Shown piece by piece: positions 18,600 through 27,351 of a stretch of 64,000 nucleotides of DNA; position 1 is the first letter of the stretch, and the number at the start of each line of letters is the position of its first letter. The stretch spans positions 248,001 through 312,000 of the forward strand of contig NZ_SOZD01000001.1 in NCBI RefSeq assembly GCF_004519335.1, in the 5' to 3' direction. The DNA comes from Jiella endophytica (GTDB lineage Bacteria > Pseudomonadota > Alphaproteobacteria > Rhizobiales > Rhizobiaceae). Position numbers and translations under genes: made by a program. The notes beneath the pieces were generated by a model that saw only the letters and a program-made list of their open reading frames with translations, made no database searches and was not told the DNA's origin.

Positions 18600-19529
18600 G
18601 TGAATCTCTATCTGCCGATCGCGGAAATCTCGCTCAACGTCTTCGTCCTGGTGGGCATGGGCGCTGCGGTCGGATTCATCTCCGGCCTGTTCGGCGTCGG
18701 TGGCGGCTTCCTGATCACGCCGCTTTTGATCTTCTACAACATTCCTCCTGCGGTCGCGGTGGCGACCGGCGCCAACCAGGTCATCGCCGCCTCCTTTTCC
18801 GGGGCGCTCGCGCATTACCGCCGGGGCACCGTCGATCTGAGGCTGGGGACGGTGCTGCTGATCGGCGGCCTGTTCGGCTCGGCCGGCGGCGTCCTCCTGT
18901 TCACGCTGCTGAGACGGCTCGGCCAGCTCGATCTCGTCGTCTCGCTGCTCTACGTCGTCTTCCTCGGCGGCATCGGCGGGCTGATGCTGGTCGAAAGCGC
19001 CCAGTCGATGCTGCGGTCGAAGTCGCAGGGGACCGGCGAGGTGCGCCGCCCCGGCCAGCACAGCTGGGTCCACGGCCTGCCTCTGAAGATGCGCTTCCAC
19101 CGCTCCAAGCTCTATGTCTCGGTGCTGCCGGTGCTCGGCCTCGGGGCGCTGATCGGCGTGCTTGCCGGCATCATGGGCGTCGGCGGCGGCTTCATCGCGG
19201 TCCCGGCAATGATCTACCTGCTGCGCGTGCCGACCAGCGTCGTCATCGGCACTTCGCTGTTCCAGATCATCTTCACCGCCGCCGCGACGACCATCCTGCA
19301 GGCGGCGACCAACCGGACGGTCGACGTCGTCCTCGCCTTCCTGCTGATGCTCGGCGGCGTCATCGGCGCGCAGTTCGGCACCGAAGCCGGCCGCAAGCTG
19401 CGCGGCGACCAGCTGCGGGCATTGCTCGCCCTGCTCGTCCTCGCCGTCGGCCTGCGCCTCGGCTATCAGCTGGTCGTCCAGCCGCAGGAGCCTTTCACAA
19501 TCACCCTGCCGACGGGAGAGACGGGGTGA
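18600..19529 (+). CDS. TSUP (TauE/SafE) family sulfite/sulfonate exporter-like permease
   Basis: 309 residues with about eight hydrophobic segments and two copies of the family signature G-x-x-x-G-[LI]-x-G-[VI]-G-G-G-F (GFISGLFGVGGGFLITP and GVLAGIMGVGGGFIAVP). GTG at 18600 gives the start NLYLPIAEISLNVFVL, typical for this subgroup. Substrate is not certain; TSUP members move small anions such as sulfite and sulfoacetate. The stop overlaps the next start as GTGA, so the two are translationally coupled. Confidence 0.88.
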   Translation: MNLYLPIAEISLNVFVLVGMGAAVGFISGLFGVGGGFLITPLLIFYNIPPAVAVATGANQVIAASFSGALAHYRRGTVDLRLGTVLLIGGLFGSAGGVLLFTLLRRLGQLDLVVSLLYVVFLGGIGGLMLVESAQSMLRSKSQGTGEVRRPGQHSWVHGLPLKMRFHRSKLYVSVLPVLGLGALIGVLAGIMGVGGGFIAVPAMIYLLRVPTSVVIGTSLFQIIFTAAATTILQAATNRTVDVVLAFLLMLGGVIGAQFGTEAGRKLRGDQLRALLALLVLAVGLRLGYQLVVQPQEPFTITLPTGETG

Positions 19530-20461
19530 CCGGCGCCCGGCGGAAGCCACGCGGAACGCTGCGCAACCGGCGGCGAAGCGCTCTGGCGCTGGCCTGCCTT
19601 CTTTCCCTCGCGGGGCCGACGGCCGATGCCCAGGAAGGCAATGAGAGCTTCGAGATCGGTCTTTCCACCAGCACGATCTCGATCACCTCCGACTTCAACG
19701 GCGCCCGGCTGGTCGTCTTTGGCGCCCTCGACAATGCCGACGCCAGGCTCCTCCGGCAGCAGCGCTACGACATCGTCGTCGTGCTGATCGGGCCACGCCG
19801 GCCGGTGGTGGTGCGCGAGAAGGAGCGCACCTTCGGCATCTGGATCAACCGCGGCTCGGAAACCTTCGAATCGGTTCCGGGCTCCTATGCGCTCGCCGCG
19901 ACGCGGCCGCTCGCCGACATCGCCCGCAAGGAGCTCCGCGAGCGCCTGTCGCTCGGGATCAGCGACCTGCAGCTCGGCAGCGTGCCGCCGCCGGGGCCGT
20001 CAGGCCAGCCGGCCGTCGATCAGCCGCGGGACAAGGGCGCCCCCCAGGCCAATGTCAGCCTCGCCGAGCGCCGCGCCCTGGCCGCTGGCAAGCCAGTGGT
20101 CTCGATGCAGGGGGAGTCGAGCGTCGGCGCCTATGCCGAGGCGCTGAAGCGCATCCGCGAGGCCAAGGGGCTCTACAACCAGCGGGTCGGATCGGTGCAG
20201 TTCGTCAGCCCGACGCTGTTCCGCGCCGACCTGCAGCTGCCGGCCGACCTCCCGACTGGCACCCATACCGCCAGGGCCTATCTCTTTCGCAGCGGTGTCT
20301 TCATCCGCGAAACGTCCGAGCCGCTCTATGTCCGCAAATCCGGCTTCGAGAGCTATATCGACGACATCGCCACCCGCTACGGCATCCTTTACGGCGTGGG
20401 TGCCGTGCTCCTGGCGATCTTCACCGGCTGGTTCGGCCGCCTGGTCTTCAAGCGGGATTGA
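19526..20461 (+). CDS. TIGR02186 family membrane-anchored periplasmic protein
   Basis: 311 residues. It has a signal peptide (about residues 18-35, ALALACLLSLAGPTADA), a large extracytoplasmic domain and a C-terminal membrane helix (YGVGAVLLAIFTGWFGRLVF). This family regularly follows a TSUP permease gene in alphaproteobacteria, as here, which suggests an accessory role in the same export system. Biochemical function is unknown. The GTG start overlaps the permease stop by 4 bp. Confidence 0.85.
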   Translation: MTGARRKPRGTLRNRRRSALALACLLSLAGPTADAQEGNESFEIGLSTSTISITSDFNGARLVVFGALDNADARLLRQQRYDIVVVLIGPRRPVVVREKERTFGIWINRGSETFESVPGSYALAATRPLADIARKELRERLSLGISDLQLGSVPPPGPSGQPAVDQPRDKGAPQANVSLAERRALAAGKPVVSMQGESSVGAYAEALKRIREAKGLYNQRVGSVQFVSPTLFRADLQLPADLPTGTHTARAYLFRSGVFIRETSEPLYVRKSGFESYIDDIATRYGILYGVGAVLLAIFTGWFGRLVFKRD

Positions 20462-20502
20462 TCGCCCCTGTCCGCGGGCATCCGCGGCCTATGTTGCATC
20501 GA

Positions 20503-21015
20503 ATGAGCACGATCGAAGACGACACCCGGCGTGAGGTCACGGATGCCGGCAGGCCCGCAGCGAGGTCTGCTGCGCCCCACGACCATGCCCGGACAGCCTG
20601 GGGGCTGGCGCTCGCCGGCCTCGTCCCCTTCGTGGTGATGGCGGCGCTGTTTGCCTATGCCGGGCGCGACTTCATTGCCTTCCCGCAGCTGATCCTCGCC
20701 TTCACCGGCTATTCAGCGACGATTCTCGCCTTTCTCGGCGGGATCCGCTGGGGCTACTGCCTCGCCCCGGGGCACCAGGCGATCGGGACCCTTGCCGTTT
20801 CCGTGCTGCCTTCGCTCCTCGGCTGGGCGCTGCTTTTCGTGCCGAGCCCGTTCGTCTTTGCGGGATTTGCCGCCGGATTCGTGCTGACCGGGATCTGGGA
20901 CGCGATCGCCGCCCGCAATGGCGCGCTGCCGGCCTGGTTCGGGCGGCTGCGCCTAGTGCTCTCGGCTGCCGTCACGCTCTGCCAGATCGTCGCCTTCGTC
21001 TCGACCTGGGGTTAG
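20503..21015 (+). CDS. DUF3429 domain inner-membrane protein
   Basis: About 170 residues, mostly membrane helices (five likely). It contains the DUF3429 core F-x-G-x-x-x-x-x-L-A-F-L-G-G-I-R-W-G, seen here as ILAFLGGIRWGYCL. Function is unknown. In-frame starts exist at 20458 (TTG), 20491 and 20503 (ATG). The last is chosen because it gives a short polar N-terminus, but the ribosome site is weak for all. Its TAG stop coincides with the edge of palindromic repeat copy 2. Confidence 0.8.
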   Translation: MSTIEDDTRREVTDAGRPAARSAAPHDHARTAWGLALAGLVPFVVMAALFAYAGRDFIAFPQLILAFTGYSATILAFLGGIRWGYCLAPGHQAIGTLAVSVLPSLLGWALLFVPSPFVFAGFAAGFVLTGIWDAIAARNGALPAWFGRLRLVLSAAVTLCQIVAFVSTWG

Positions 21016-21112
21016 AGCGCCGTGCGTCCGAACGGACGCACAAAGGACGCTCTAAGTTATTGAATCTACGCATCGTGCTTTCCGAAAATCGATTCCGATT
21101 TTCGGGCGATGC
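21012..21112. repeat. Rhizobial-type composite palindromic repeat, copy 2
   Basis: Inverted near-copy of the element at 5938-6038. TTAGAGCG/CGCTCTAA (21012-21019 / 21048-21055) encloses the hairpin GTGCGTCC/GGACGCAC (21022-21041). A second hairpin CCGAAAATCG/CGATTTTCGG (21082-21105) is enclosed by GCATCG/CGATGC. It lies between convergent genes, and its outer TAG is the stop codon of the DUF3429 gene. Confidence 0.85.
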
Positions 21113-21139
21113 TGTAGCGGTCAGCCTGGCCGGCTGCCG

Positions 21140-21853
21140 TCAACCGGCGGCGAGGGCGCCGAAGCGCACCGGATAGATGCCGGAATGGCCGATCATGCAG
21201 GCCAGCGCACGGCTCGCATCGAACAGCCCGTGAAACGCCCGGTCGAGGACGTTCAGCCCGCCGGTGGTGACGCCGAATGAAGGCAGGATCATCCGGCTGC
21301 CGTCGGTGGCGAAACAGGCCCGGCGTGAGCCGCGGCCGGCGAGCCGCGCGACCGGATGGAGATGGCCCGAAACTTCGCCGCGGCGGACGCCGACGCTCGG
21401 TTCGTGGCGGAAGGTGAGGCCGCCGATGGTGATTTCGCCAAAAGTTTCGCCGCCGATGCCGACCGGCGGTTCCGGATCGTGATTGCCGGCAATCCAGATC
21501 CACTCGCGGCCGGCCATCAGCGCTGCGAGCCTGTCGCGCTCGCCGGCTGGCATCAGCGCGGCACCCTTCCTGTCGTGGAAGGAATCGCCGAGACAGACGA
21601 CGCGGGCCGGCCGATAGCGCTCGAGACAGAGGGTGAGCAGCGCCAGCGTCGCCGCGGTATCGTAGGGCGGCAGGAGCATGCCGCGACGGGCAAATGCCGC
21701 CCCTTTTTCGAGATGGAGGTCGGAGACGACGAGGCAGTCTTCGCCGGGAAGATAGAGGACGCCCGACGGATCGCAGGCGACCCTTTCGCCCGCCAGCGAA
21801 ATCTCCAACGCCTCGCATTCGCCTTGGGCTCGCCGCCGCGCCAAAGCGTTCAT
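21140..21853 (-). CDS. pdeM: Ligase-associated DNA damage response endonuclease PdeM
   Basis: 237 residues with a calcineurin-like metallophosphoesterase fold. Metal-site motifs are D45-L-H47 (VVSDLHLEKG), G-D90, G-N124-H-D126 and G-H164-L-H166. This is the PdeM family, which in bacteria travels with an Lhr-type DEXH helicase, an exonuclease and an ATP-dependent DNA ligase in a DNA repair module. The helicase is present here at 24032-26593, but a GH13 enzyme gene sits between them; the ligase and exonuclease genes are not in this window. The ATG at 21853 gives the normal family length. Confidence 0.88.
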   Translation of the reverse strand: MNALARRRAQGECEALEISLAGERVACDPSGVLYLPGEDCLVVSDLHLEKGAAFARRGMLLPPYDTAATLALLTLCLERYRPARVVCLGDSFHDRKGAALMPAGERDRLAALMAGREWIWIAGNHDPEPPVGIGGETFGEITIGGLTFRHEPSVGVRRGEVSGHLHPVARLAGRGSRRACFATDGSRMILPSFGVTTGGLNVLDRAFHGLFDASRALACMIGHSGIYPVRFGALAAG

Positions 21854-22016
21854 CGCCTGACTTCCCTCTGCCGGCGACCCTGCTCGTCCCGAGGGACGCC
21901 CCGTTGCGGGCCGCACTGATTCGCGTTTCGTTCTATCTGGCAGAGGCGTTGGCGGCTTGGCAAGGCGCCGGTTCTTCGGCTTCCTGCGGCGGGACGACGC
22001 GCTCATCGAGCTAGCG

Positions 22017-23651
22017 TCACTCCACTTCGACCGGGGGGTCGAGGTGCAGCCACTGATAGCCATAGGCGCCGAGCTTCAGCGTCAGCCCGTCGCCGGAGCG
22101 GTCGATGTCGATCCCCGCCTGCAGGACTGGGCGGACCTCGCCGCCGTCGATCAGATTGGTGATCTCCACGGTCTGCGGCGCATCGGAGAGGTTGTGCAGC
22201 GTCATCAGGCGGTTGCCGCGCCAGGAATAGGCAAGGCCGATCACCGCCGGCTTGCCGCAATCCAGAACCTCGGCACCGCTCCAGCCGATTTCCGGGCAGC
22301 TGCGCCGCGCCCGGATCAGCCGCTGCACCGTCGAGAACAGCGATGTCGGGTCGATCCGCTGCGCCTCGGCATTGACATGAGCGTAGCCGAACGGCCCCTC
22401 GCTCACCGGCACCCTGACGCAGTCCTCGGGATTGACGGTGGAAAAGCCGCCGCTCTTTCGCGCCGTCCACTGCATCGGCGTCCGCACTGCATCGCGTTCG
22501 GGAAGGTCGAGATTGTCGCCCATGCCGAGTTCGTCGCCATACCAGATCACCGGCGTGCCGGGCAGCGAGAGCATCAGCGAGAAGGCCATGGCGATGCGCC
22601 GTTCGTCGCCGCCGAGCATCGCGGCCAGACGGCGACGGATGCCGCGGTCGTAGATCTGCATCGACTTTTCCGGCCCGAAGGCGGCGAACACTTCCTTGCG
22701 CTCGTCATCCTCGAGCCGGCCGAGGTCGATCTCGTCGTGATTGCGCAGGAAGGTCGCCCATTGCGCCGTCTCGGGGATGTTCGGCAGCGCCTTGAGGAAT
22801 TCGCCGACCGGCGTTCCGTCGCGGCGGGCCAGGGCCAGGAACAGCTTCTGGTTCAGCGGGAAATTGAAGACGAGATTCAGCCGGTCGTCATTGCCGAAAT
22901 AGTCGTCCGCCTGATCCATCGGAATGTTCGCCTCGGCGAGCAGGATCGCCTCGGCCCTGCGCCAGGAGAGGAACCGCCGGATCTGGGCGAGATAGCCGTA
23001 GGGGGTCTCGCCGTCGCCAGAGCCCTGCAGATCCTCCAGCATGAAGGGCACCGCATCGACCCGGAAGCCAGACACGCCGAGCGCCAGCCAGAAGCCGATG
23101 ATCCGCTCGATCTCCTCGCGCACCGCCGGATTGGCGATGTTGAGATCGGCCTGATGCTTGTAGAAGCGGTGGAAATAATAGGCCTGGCGCTTGCGGTCGA
23201 AGGTCCAGGTGGATTCCTGCACGCCCGGGAAGATTACGCCCTTGTCGGCATCGGCCGGCTTCTCCTTCGACCAGACATACCAGTCGGCATATTTCGGGTG
23301 GCCCTCGCGGCTCATCTGGAACCAGGGATGGTCGATCGAGGTGTGGTTGACCACGAGGTCGACCATGATCTTCAGGCCGCGATCCTTGGCGGCCTGGGAG
23401 AATTCGACGAAATGCCCCAGATTGCCGAGCCGCGGATCGACCGAATAGTAGTCGGTGATGTCGTAGCCGTTGTCGCGGTCCGGCGAGGGGTAGAAGGGCA
23501 GGAGCCAGATCGTGTCGCAGCCGAGCGCCTCGATATGGTCGAGCCGGTCGGCAAGGCCCTGGAAGTCGCCGACGCCGTCGCCGTCGGAATCCATGAAGGC
23601 GTCGACGTCGAGACAGTAGATGACGGCGTTCTTGTACCAGAGATTGTACAT
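22017..23651 (-). CDS. GH13 alpha-amylase family enzyme (trehalose synthase / alpha-glucosidase-like)
   Basis: 544 residues, cytoplasmic (no signal peptide). The GH13 catalytic triad is present: nucleophile D199 (GFRVDAVPF), acid/base E240 (ILLAEANI) and D306 (LRNHDEIDL), with VNHTS at 102-106. The N-terminus WYKNAVIYCLDVDAFMDSDGDGVGDF resembles trehalose synthase/maltose glucosyltransferase-type proteins (GH13_16-like), but it is shorter than most and has no maltokinase fusion. Exact substrate is uncertain. It separates the repair genes pdeM and the helicase. Confidence 0.85.
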   Translation of the reverse strand: MYNLWYKNAVIYCLDVDAFMDSDGDGVGDFQGLADRLDHIEALGCDTIWLLPFYPSPDRDNGYDITDYYSVDPRLGNLGHFVEFSQAAKDRGLKIMVDLVVNHTSIDHPWFQMSREGHPKYADWYVWSKEKPADADKGVIFPGVQESTWTFDRKRQAYYFHRFYKHQADLNIANPAVREEIERIIGFWLALGVSGFRVDAVPFMLEDLQGSGDGETPYGYLAQIRRFLSWRRAEAILLAEANIPMDQADDYFGNDDRLNLVFNFPLNQKLFLALARRDGTPVGEFLKALPNIPETAQWATFLRNHDEIDLGRLEDDERKEVFAAFGPEKSMQIYDRGIRRRLAAMLGGDERRIAMAFSLMLSLPGTPVIWYGDELGMGDNLDLPERDAVRTPMQWTARKSGGFSTVNPEDCVRVPVSEGPFGYAHVNAEAQRIDPTSLFSTVQRLIRARRSCPEIGWSGAEVLDCGKPAVIGLAYSWRGNRLMTLHNLSDAPQTVEITNLIDGGEVRPVLQAGIDIDRSGDGLTLKLGAYGYQWLHLDPPVEVE

Positions 23652-23784
23652 GGGGCTTAGCTCCTTGACGGGTCGCTTCGGAGCTAGCGCGCCCGGCGCT
23701 CAGTTCGAGCCAGGCGACGCGACGGTGATGGGTGGGGATCGGTGACGCCGGGTCTGTCGTTTGAGTTCCGGTAGCCGGCGCGAA

Positions 23785-23843
23785 GTCCCTCGCCCTTCGA
23801 GGCTCGCCTCGCTTCGCTCGCCTCGCGCCTCAGGATGAGGGAC
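23785..23843. repeat. GC-rich intergenic repeat, left member of inverted pair
   Basis: A GTCCCTC/GAGGGAC-bounded element with the core CCTTCGAGGCTCGC...GCGCCTCAGGATGAGG. It is the reverse complement, with a small internal expansion, of the element at 23933-23981. Such elements are dispersed in many Hyphomicrobiales genomes. Confidence 0.75.
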
Positions 23844-23932
23844 TTTTCACCCGCCGTGCGCTTTCATTGACTTCGGCGACTTCGGCCGCGGCAAGACCTC
23901 CATCGGCAGACACCGGCTGCGACACCCCAGTC

Positions 23933-23981
23933 GCCCCTCATCCTGAGGCGCGAGCGCAGCGAGCCTCGAAGGGCGAGGGGC
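23933..23981. repeat. GC-rich intergenic repeat, right member of inverted pair
   Basis: A GCCCCTC/GAGGGGC-bounded element (CCTCATCCTGAGGCGCGAGC...CCTCGAAGGGCGAGG) in inverted orientation to 23785-23843, about 90 bp apart. Together the pair could fold into a long hairpin in the 380-bp gap (23652-24031) between the GH13 and helicase genes. No gene is seen in that gap. Confidence 0.75.
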
Positions 23982-24031
23982 GCTCCCGCATCGCGTCGAT
24001 CCCACCGGCAGATCGGGCGGGGCCGATGGCA

Positions 24032-26593
24032 CTACGCCTCCCGGTCTGGCTCCCCCATCGCGAGCGCGATCATCGCCTCCTGCGAAGCCTCGCGCAGATC
24101 CGCATCGCGGGCCTCGCCGACGACGCTCTCGCGGCCGATCTCCAACATGACGGGAACGGCGAGCGGCGAGATCTGCGGAAGGTCCTGATGGACGATGTGG
24201 TGCTTGATGCGGGCGAGGAGATCGGAGACGCGGGCAACGTCGAGGAGGCCCGTCGCAGCATCCGCCCAAGTCGCCTGCATGAGGATATGGTCCGGCTCGT
24301 GGGCTCTGAGAACGTCATAGACGAGGTCGGTCGAGACGGTGACCTGCCGGCCGGTCTTCTCCTGGCCGGGATGGCGCTTCTCGATCAGCCCGGAGATCAC
24401 CGCGCATTGCCGGAAGGTGCGCTTCAGGAGCCAGCTGTCGGCCATCCAGCTTTCAAGGTCGTCCCCCAGCATGTCCTCATCGAAGAGCGCGTCGAGGGAG
24501 AGGGAACCCTCGGCGATCATTGCGCCCATGTCCCGCCGGCCCCAGATCGAAATGGCATAGTCCGTCGCGACGAAGCCGAGGGGCATCGCTCGCGCGCGCT
24601 CCAGCCGGCGGGTGAGCAGCATGCCGAGGGTCTGGTGGGCGAGGCGGCCCTCGAACGGGTAGAGCACCATGTGGAAGAGCCTGCCGTTCGGAAAGGTCTC
24701 GACCAGGAGATCGTCTGGCCCGGGGATCACCGATTTCAGCTTCTGGATCGACAGCCAGTCCCGCACCTGGTCCGGCAGAGCATGCCAGCGGGCGGGATCG
24801 GCGAGCATCGCCCGGACCTCCTTGGCGAGATAGGTGGTCAGCGGGAACTTCGAGCCGCCGTAATAGGGCACCTTCGGCTCCTCGCTGGCGGCCTTGGTTA
24901 CGAGGCAGCTGGTCTCGAAGATGCCCTCGAACCTCAGGACCTCGCCGGCGAAGAGGAAGGTGTCGCCCGGTGCCAGCGTCTCCAGAAACGCCTCCTCGAT
25001 CTTGCCGAGCGCCCGGCCGCCCCGGGCGATCGCCGAGGCGGTGCGCCGGCGCACCAGCCGGATCTCCAGCATCGGCGCCTCGATGATCGTCCCGGCATTC
25101 ATCCGGTACTGTTGCGCGAAACGCGGATGGGTGAGCCGCCAGGTGCCGTCCTCGGTCAGCTTGATCTTGGCGTAGCGCTCATAGACCTTCAGGGCGTAGC
25201 CGCCGGTGGCGACGAATTCGACGATCCGCTCGAATGTCTCGCGGGAAAGGTCGGCATAGGGGGCGGCGGAGGTGACCTCGTCATAAAGCTCGTCGGCGCG
25301 GAAGGGCGCCGCCACCGCCATCCCGAGCACATGCTGGGCGAGGACATCCAGCGCTCCGTCGCGCAAGGGCGGCGTATCCTGCGCGCCAAGATAGTTGGCG
25401 TCGAGCGCCGCCCGGCACTCCATCACCTCGAAGCGGTTGGCGGGCACAAGGATCGCCTTCGACGGCTCGTCCATCCGGTGGTTCGACCGGCCGATCCTCT
25501 GGGCGAGGCGCGAGGCGCCTTTCGGTGCGCCGACATGGATGACGAGGTCGACGTCACCCCAGTCGATGCCGAGATCGAGGGTCGAGGTGGCGACGACGGC
25601 GCGAAGCGCATTCTTCGCCATCGCCGCCTCGACCTTGCGGCGCTGACCGACATCGAGCGAGCCGTGATGGAGCGCGATCGGCAGCGTCTCCTCGTTGATC
25701 CGCCACAGCTCCTGAAACAAGAGCTCGGCCTGACTGCGGGTGTTGACGAAGAGCAGCGTCGTCTTGTGCGCCTTGATCGCCTGATAGACTTCGGCGAGTG
25801 CATACCTTGCCGTATGACCCTGCCAGGGAACGCGTTCTTCCGATTCGAGGATCGCAATCTCCGGCCTGGCCCCGCCTTCGACGGTGATGAGATCTGCCTC
25901 AGGAGACGCATCGGGCGACTGCGCCACCAGCCAGCGGCAAAGCTCGGCCGGCTCGGAGACCGTCGCCGACAGGCCGATCGTCTGGAGTTCAGGGCGCAAT
26001 TTGCGCAGCCGGGCAAGGCCGAGAGCGAGGAGATGCCCTCGCTTCGACGTCACCAGCGAATGCAACTCGTCGAAAACGACGTATCTGAGGTCGGAAAAGA
26101 AGCTGTCCGCGTCCTTCGCCGCGATCAGCAGCGCCAGCTGTTCCGGCGTGGTCAGAAGAATGTCCGGCGGCTTCAGCTTCTGGCGCTGGCGGCGGACCTG
26201 ACTGGTATCCCCGGTGCGGGTTTCGAGCGTCACCGACAGCCCGATCTCGGCGACCGGCCGTTTGAGATTGCGCTGGATGTCGGTGGCGAGCGCCTTCAGC
26301 GGCGAGACATAGAGCGTATGCACCCCGCGTGGCCGGGTGCCGGGCTTCGGCCGGACGCGGCGGTGGAGATCGACCAGTGCCGGCAGGAAGCCGGCGAGTG
26401 TCTTGCCCGCGCCAGTCGGCGCGATCAGCAGGACTGACGCCCTTGCCTCGGCCTTTGCGAGCAGTTCCAGCTGATGCGGCCGTGGCGCCCAGCCATGCCC
26501 GGCGAACCATTTTGCAAACGGTTCGGGCAGGTGGATCGACGCGCTGTCTGGCTCGGACGGGCCGGGCGCAAAGGGGGAGGGGCGGGCGGTCAC
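24032..26593 (-). CDS. Ligase-associated DNA damage response DEXH-box helicase (Lhr family)
   Basis: 853 residues. Walker A is at 58-65 (APTGAGKT). Next come the Lhr-type segment TLYVSPLKALA, a DELH box (VVFDELHSLV), GLSATV (motif III), the second RecA-like domain with VVATSTLDLGIDWGDVD and QRIGRSNHR, then the long Lhr winged-helix/C-terminal domains. The length and sequence match the short Lhr subgroup that partners PdeM, an exonuclease and an ATP-dependent ligase in DNA repair. GTG at 26593 is chosen; the open frame continues upstream without conserved sequence. Confidence 0.9.
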   Translation of the reverse strand: MTARPSPFAPGPSEPDSASIHLPEPFAKWFAGHGWAPRPHQLELLAKAEARASVLLIAPTGAGKTLAGFLPALVDLHRRVRPKPGTRPRGVHTLYVSPLKALATDIQRNLKRPVAEIGLSVTLETRTGDTSQVRRQRQKLKPPDILLTTPEQLALLIAAKDADSFFSDLRYVVFDELHSLVTSKRGHLLALGLARLRKLRPELQTIGLSATVSEPAELCRWLVAQSPDASPEADLITVEGGARPEIAILESEERVPWQGHTARYALAEVYQAIKAHKTTLLFVNTRSQAELLFQELWRINEETLPIALHHGSLDVGQRRKVEAAMAKNALRAVVATSTLDLGIDWGDVDLVIHVGAPKGASRLAQRIGRSNHRMDEPSKAILVPANRFEVMECRAALDANYLGAQDTPPLRDGALDVLAQHVLGMAVAAPFRADELYDEVTSAAPYADLSRETFERIVEFVATGGYALKVYERYAKIKLTEDGTWRLTHPRFAQQYRMNAGTIIEAPMLEIRLVRRRTASAIARGGRALGKIEEAFLETLAPGDTFLFAGEVLRFEGIFETSCLVTKAASEEPKVPYYGGSKFPLTTYLAKEVRAMLADPARWHALPDQVRDWLSIQKLKSVIPGPDDLLVETFPNGRLFHMVLYPFEGRLAHQTLGMLLTRRLERARAMPLGFVATDYAISIWGRRDMGAMIAEGSLSLDALFDEDMLGDDLESWMADSWLLKRTFRQCAVISGLIEKRHPGQEKTGRQVTVSTDLVYDVLRAHEPDHILMQATWADAATGLLDVARVSDLLARIKHHIVHQDLPQISPLAVPVMLEIGRESVVGEARDADLREASQEAMIALAMGEPDREA

Positions 26594-27005
26594 GGACGGA
26601 GAAAATAGGCACGGCGAACGGTTCCCGCCAGACGTATCGCTTTTGTCGCCCGAGACCTCAGGGGCCCGGCTCGTTGGCCGCACCTTCGCTGACGCCGAAA
26701 CGATTCGACCTCTGCGCTCGTCGACCACGAAGACAATGCCGTCTTTGGTCCGCTCGGTGGACCCGACGGCCAGGCCTCTGCAGATGTCGATGCGCCGGCA
26801 AAGGCGGTCCCCTGCCTCCTACCGCGCTGAAAAGGGCGACACCGCCGCCGGAGCCGCCCGCCAAAAAAACCCTCGCCAAGGGTTCACATCCGGCGGCGAG
26901 GCCGTTATATGACGGCGCGTCGGGCGGATCGCCCGGCCAGCCTGACGCCAGCAAGCTCCGTTATCGGATCGGCGGCAGGCACAACGCCCCTCAGGCGGGC
27001 GGCGT
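26594..27005. other. Intergenic region upstream of tRNA-Gln
   Basis: 412 bp with no convincing gene. A sigma70-like candidate, TTCACA (26883-26888), 17-bp spacer, TATATG (26906-26911), points toward the tRNA about 95 bp downstream. The helicase promoter presumably lies at the other end. Confidence 0.35.
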
Positions 27006-27079
27006 TGGGGAATAGGTTAACGGTAGACCCACGGACTCTGACTCCGTTAGTCCTGGTTCGAATCCAGGTTCCCCAGCCA
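27006..27079 (+). tRNA. tRNA-Gln (anticodon CTG)
   Basis: Cloverleaf assembled by eye. The acceptor stem is TGGGGAA/TTCCCCA, with discriminator G and an encoded CCA (27077-27079). The D arm contains GGTTAACGGTAGACC. The anticodon stem is ACGGA/TCCGT around loop CTCTGAC, with anticodon CTG at 27038-27040, reading CAG. The T arm is CTGGTTCGAATCCAG. All stems pair. Confidence 0.95.
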
Positions 27080-27351
27080 ATACGTCCTAGCCCATTGATT
27101 TCAGTGCCGATTCCTTCTCTGCTCGGTTGCCTTTGGCTCCCGGTTCACAGCACGCGCGCTCGCAGACGGTCAATGAACCGTCCTGCCAAACGGGCTTCGA
27201 CGCGGTCGCCCGACATTCGGATGGCTGGGGCCGAGGCGGTCTGAGCCGCCTTGACGTCGCCTCATGTCATGGCGAAAACCGCAGATCGACGCCAATGCCC
27301 TACGGGTATTGGTGCTCTCCAGACATGATCCTCGGGACAAGGCGGTCGACT

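Noticed and set aside
23867-26437. Long plus-strand open frame opposite the Lhr helicase
   Set aside because: Shadow of the helicase; no recognisable domain and no ribosome site.
27006-27079. tRNA-Gln as integration site for the B6 block
   Set aside because: No integrase gene and no repeat of the tRNA 3' end elsewhere in the window; base composition does not change visibly across the block.
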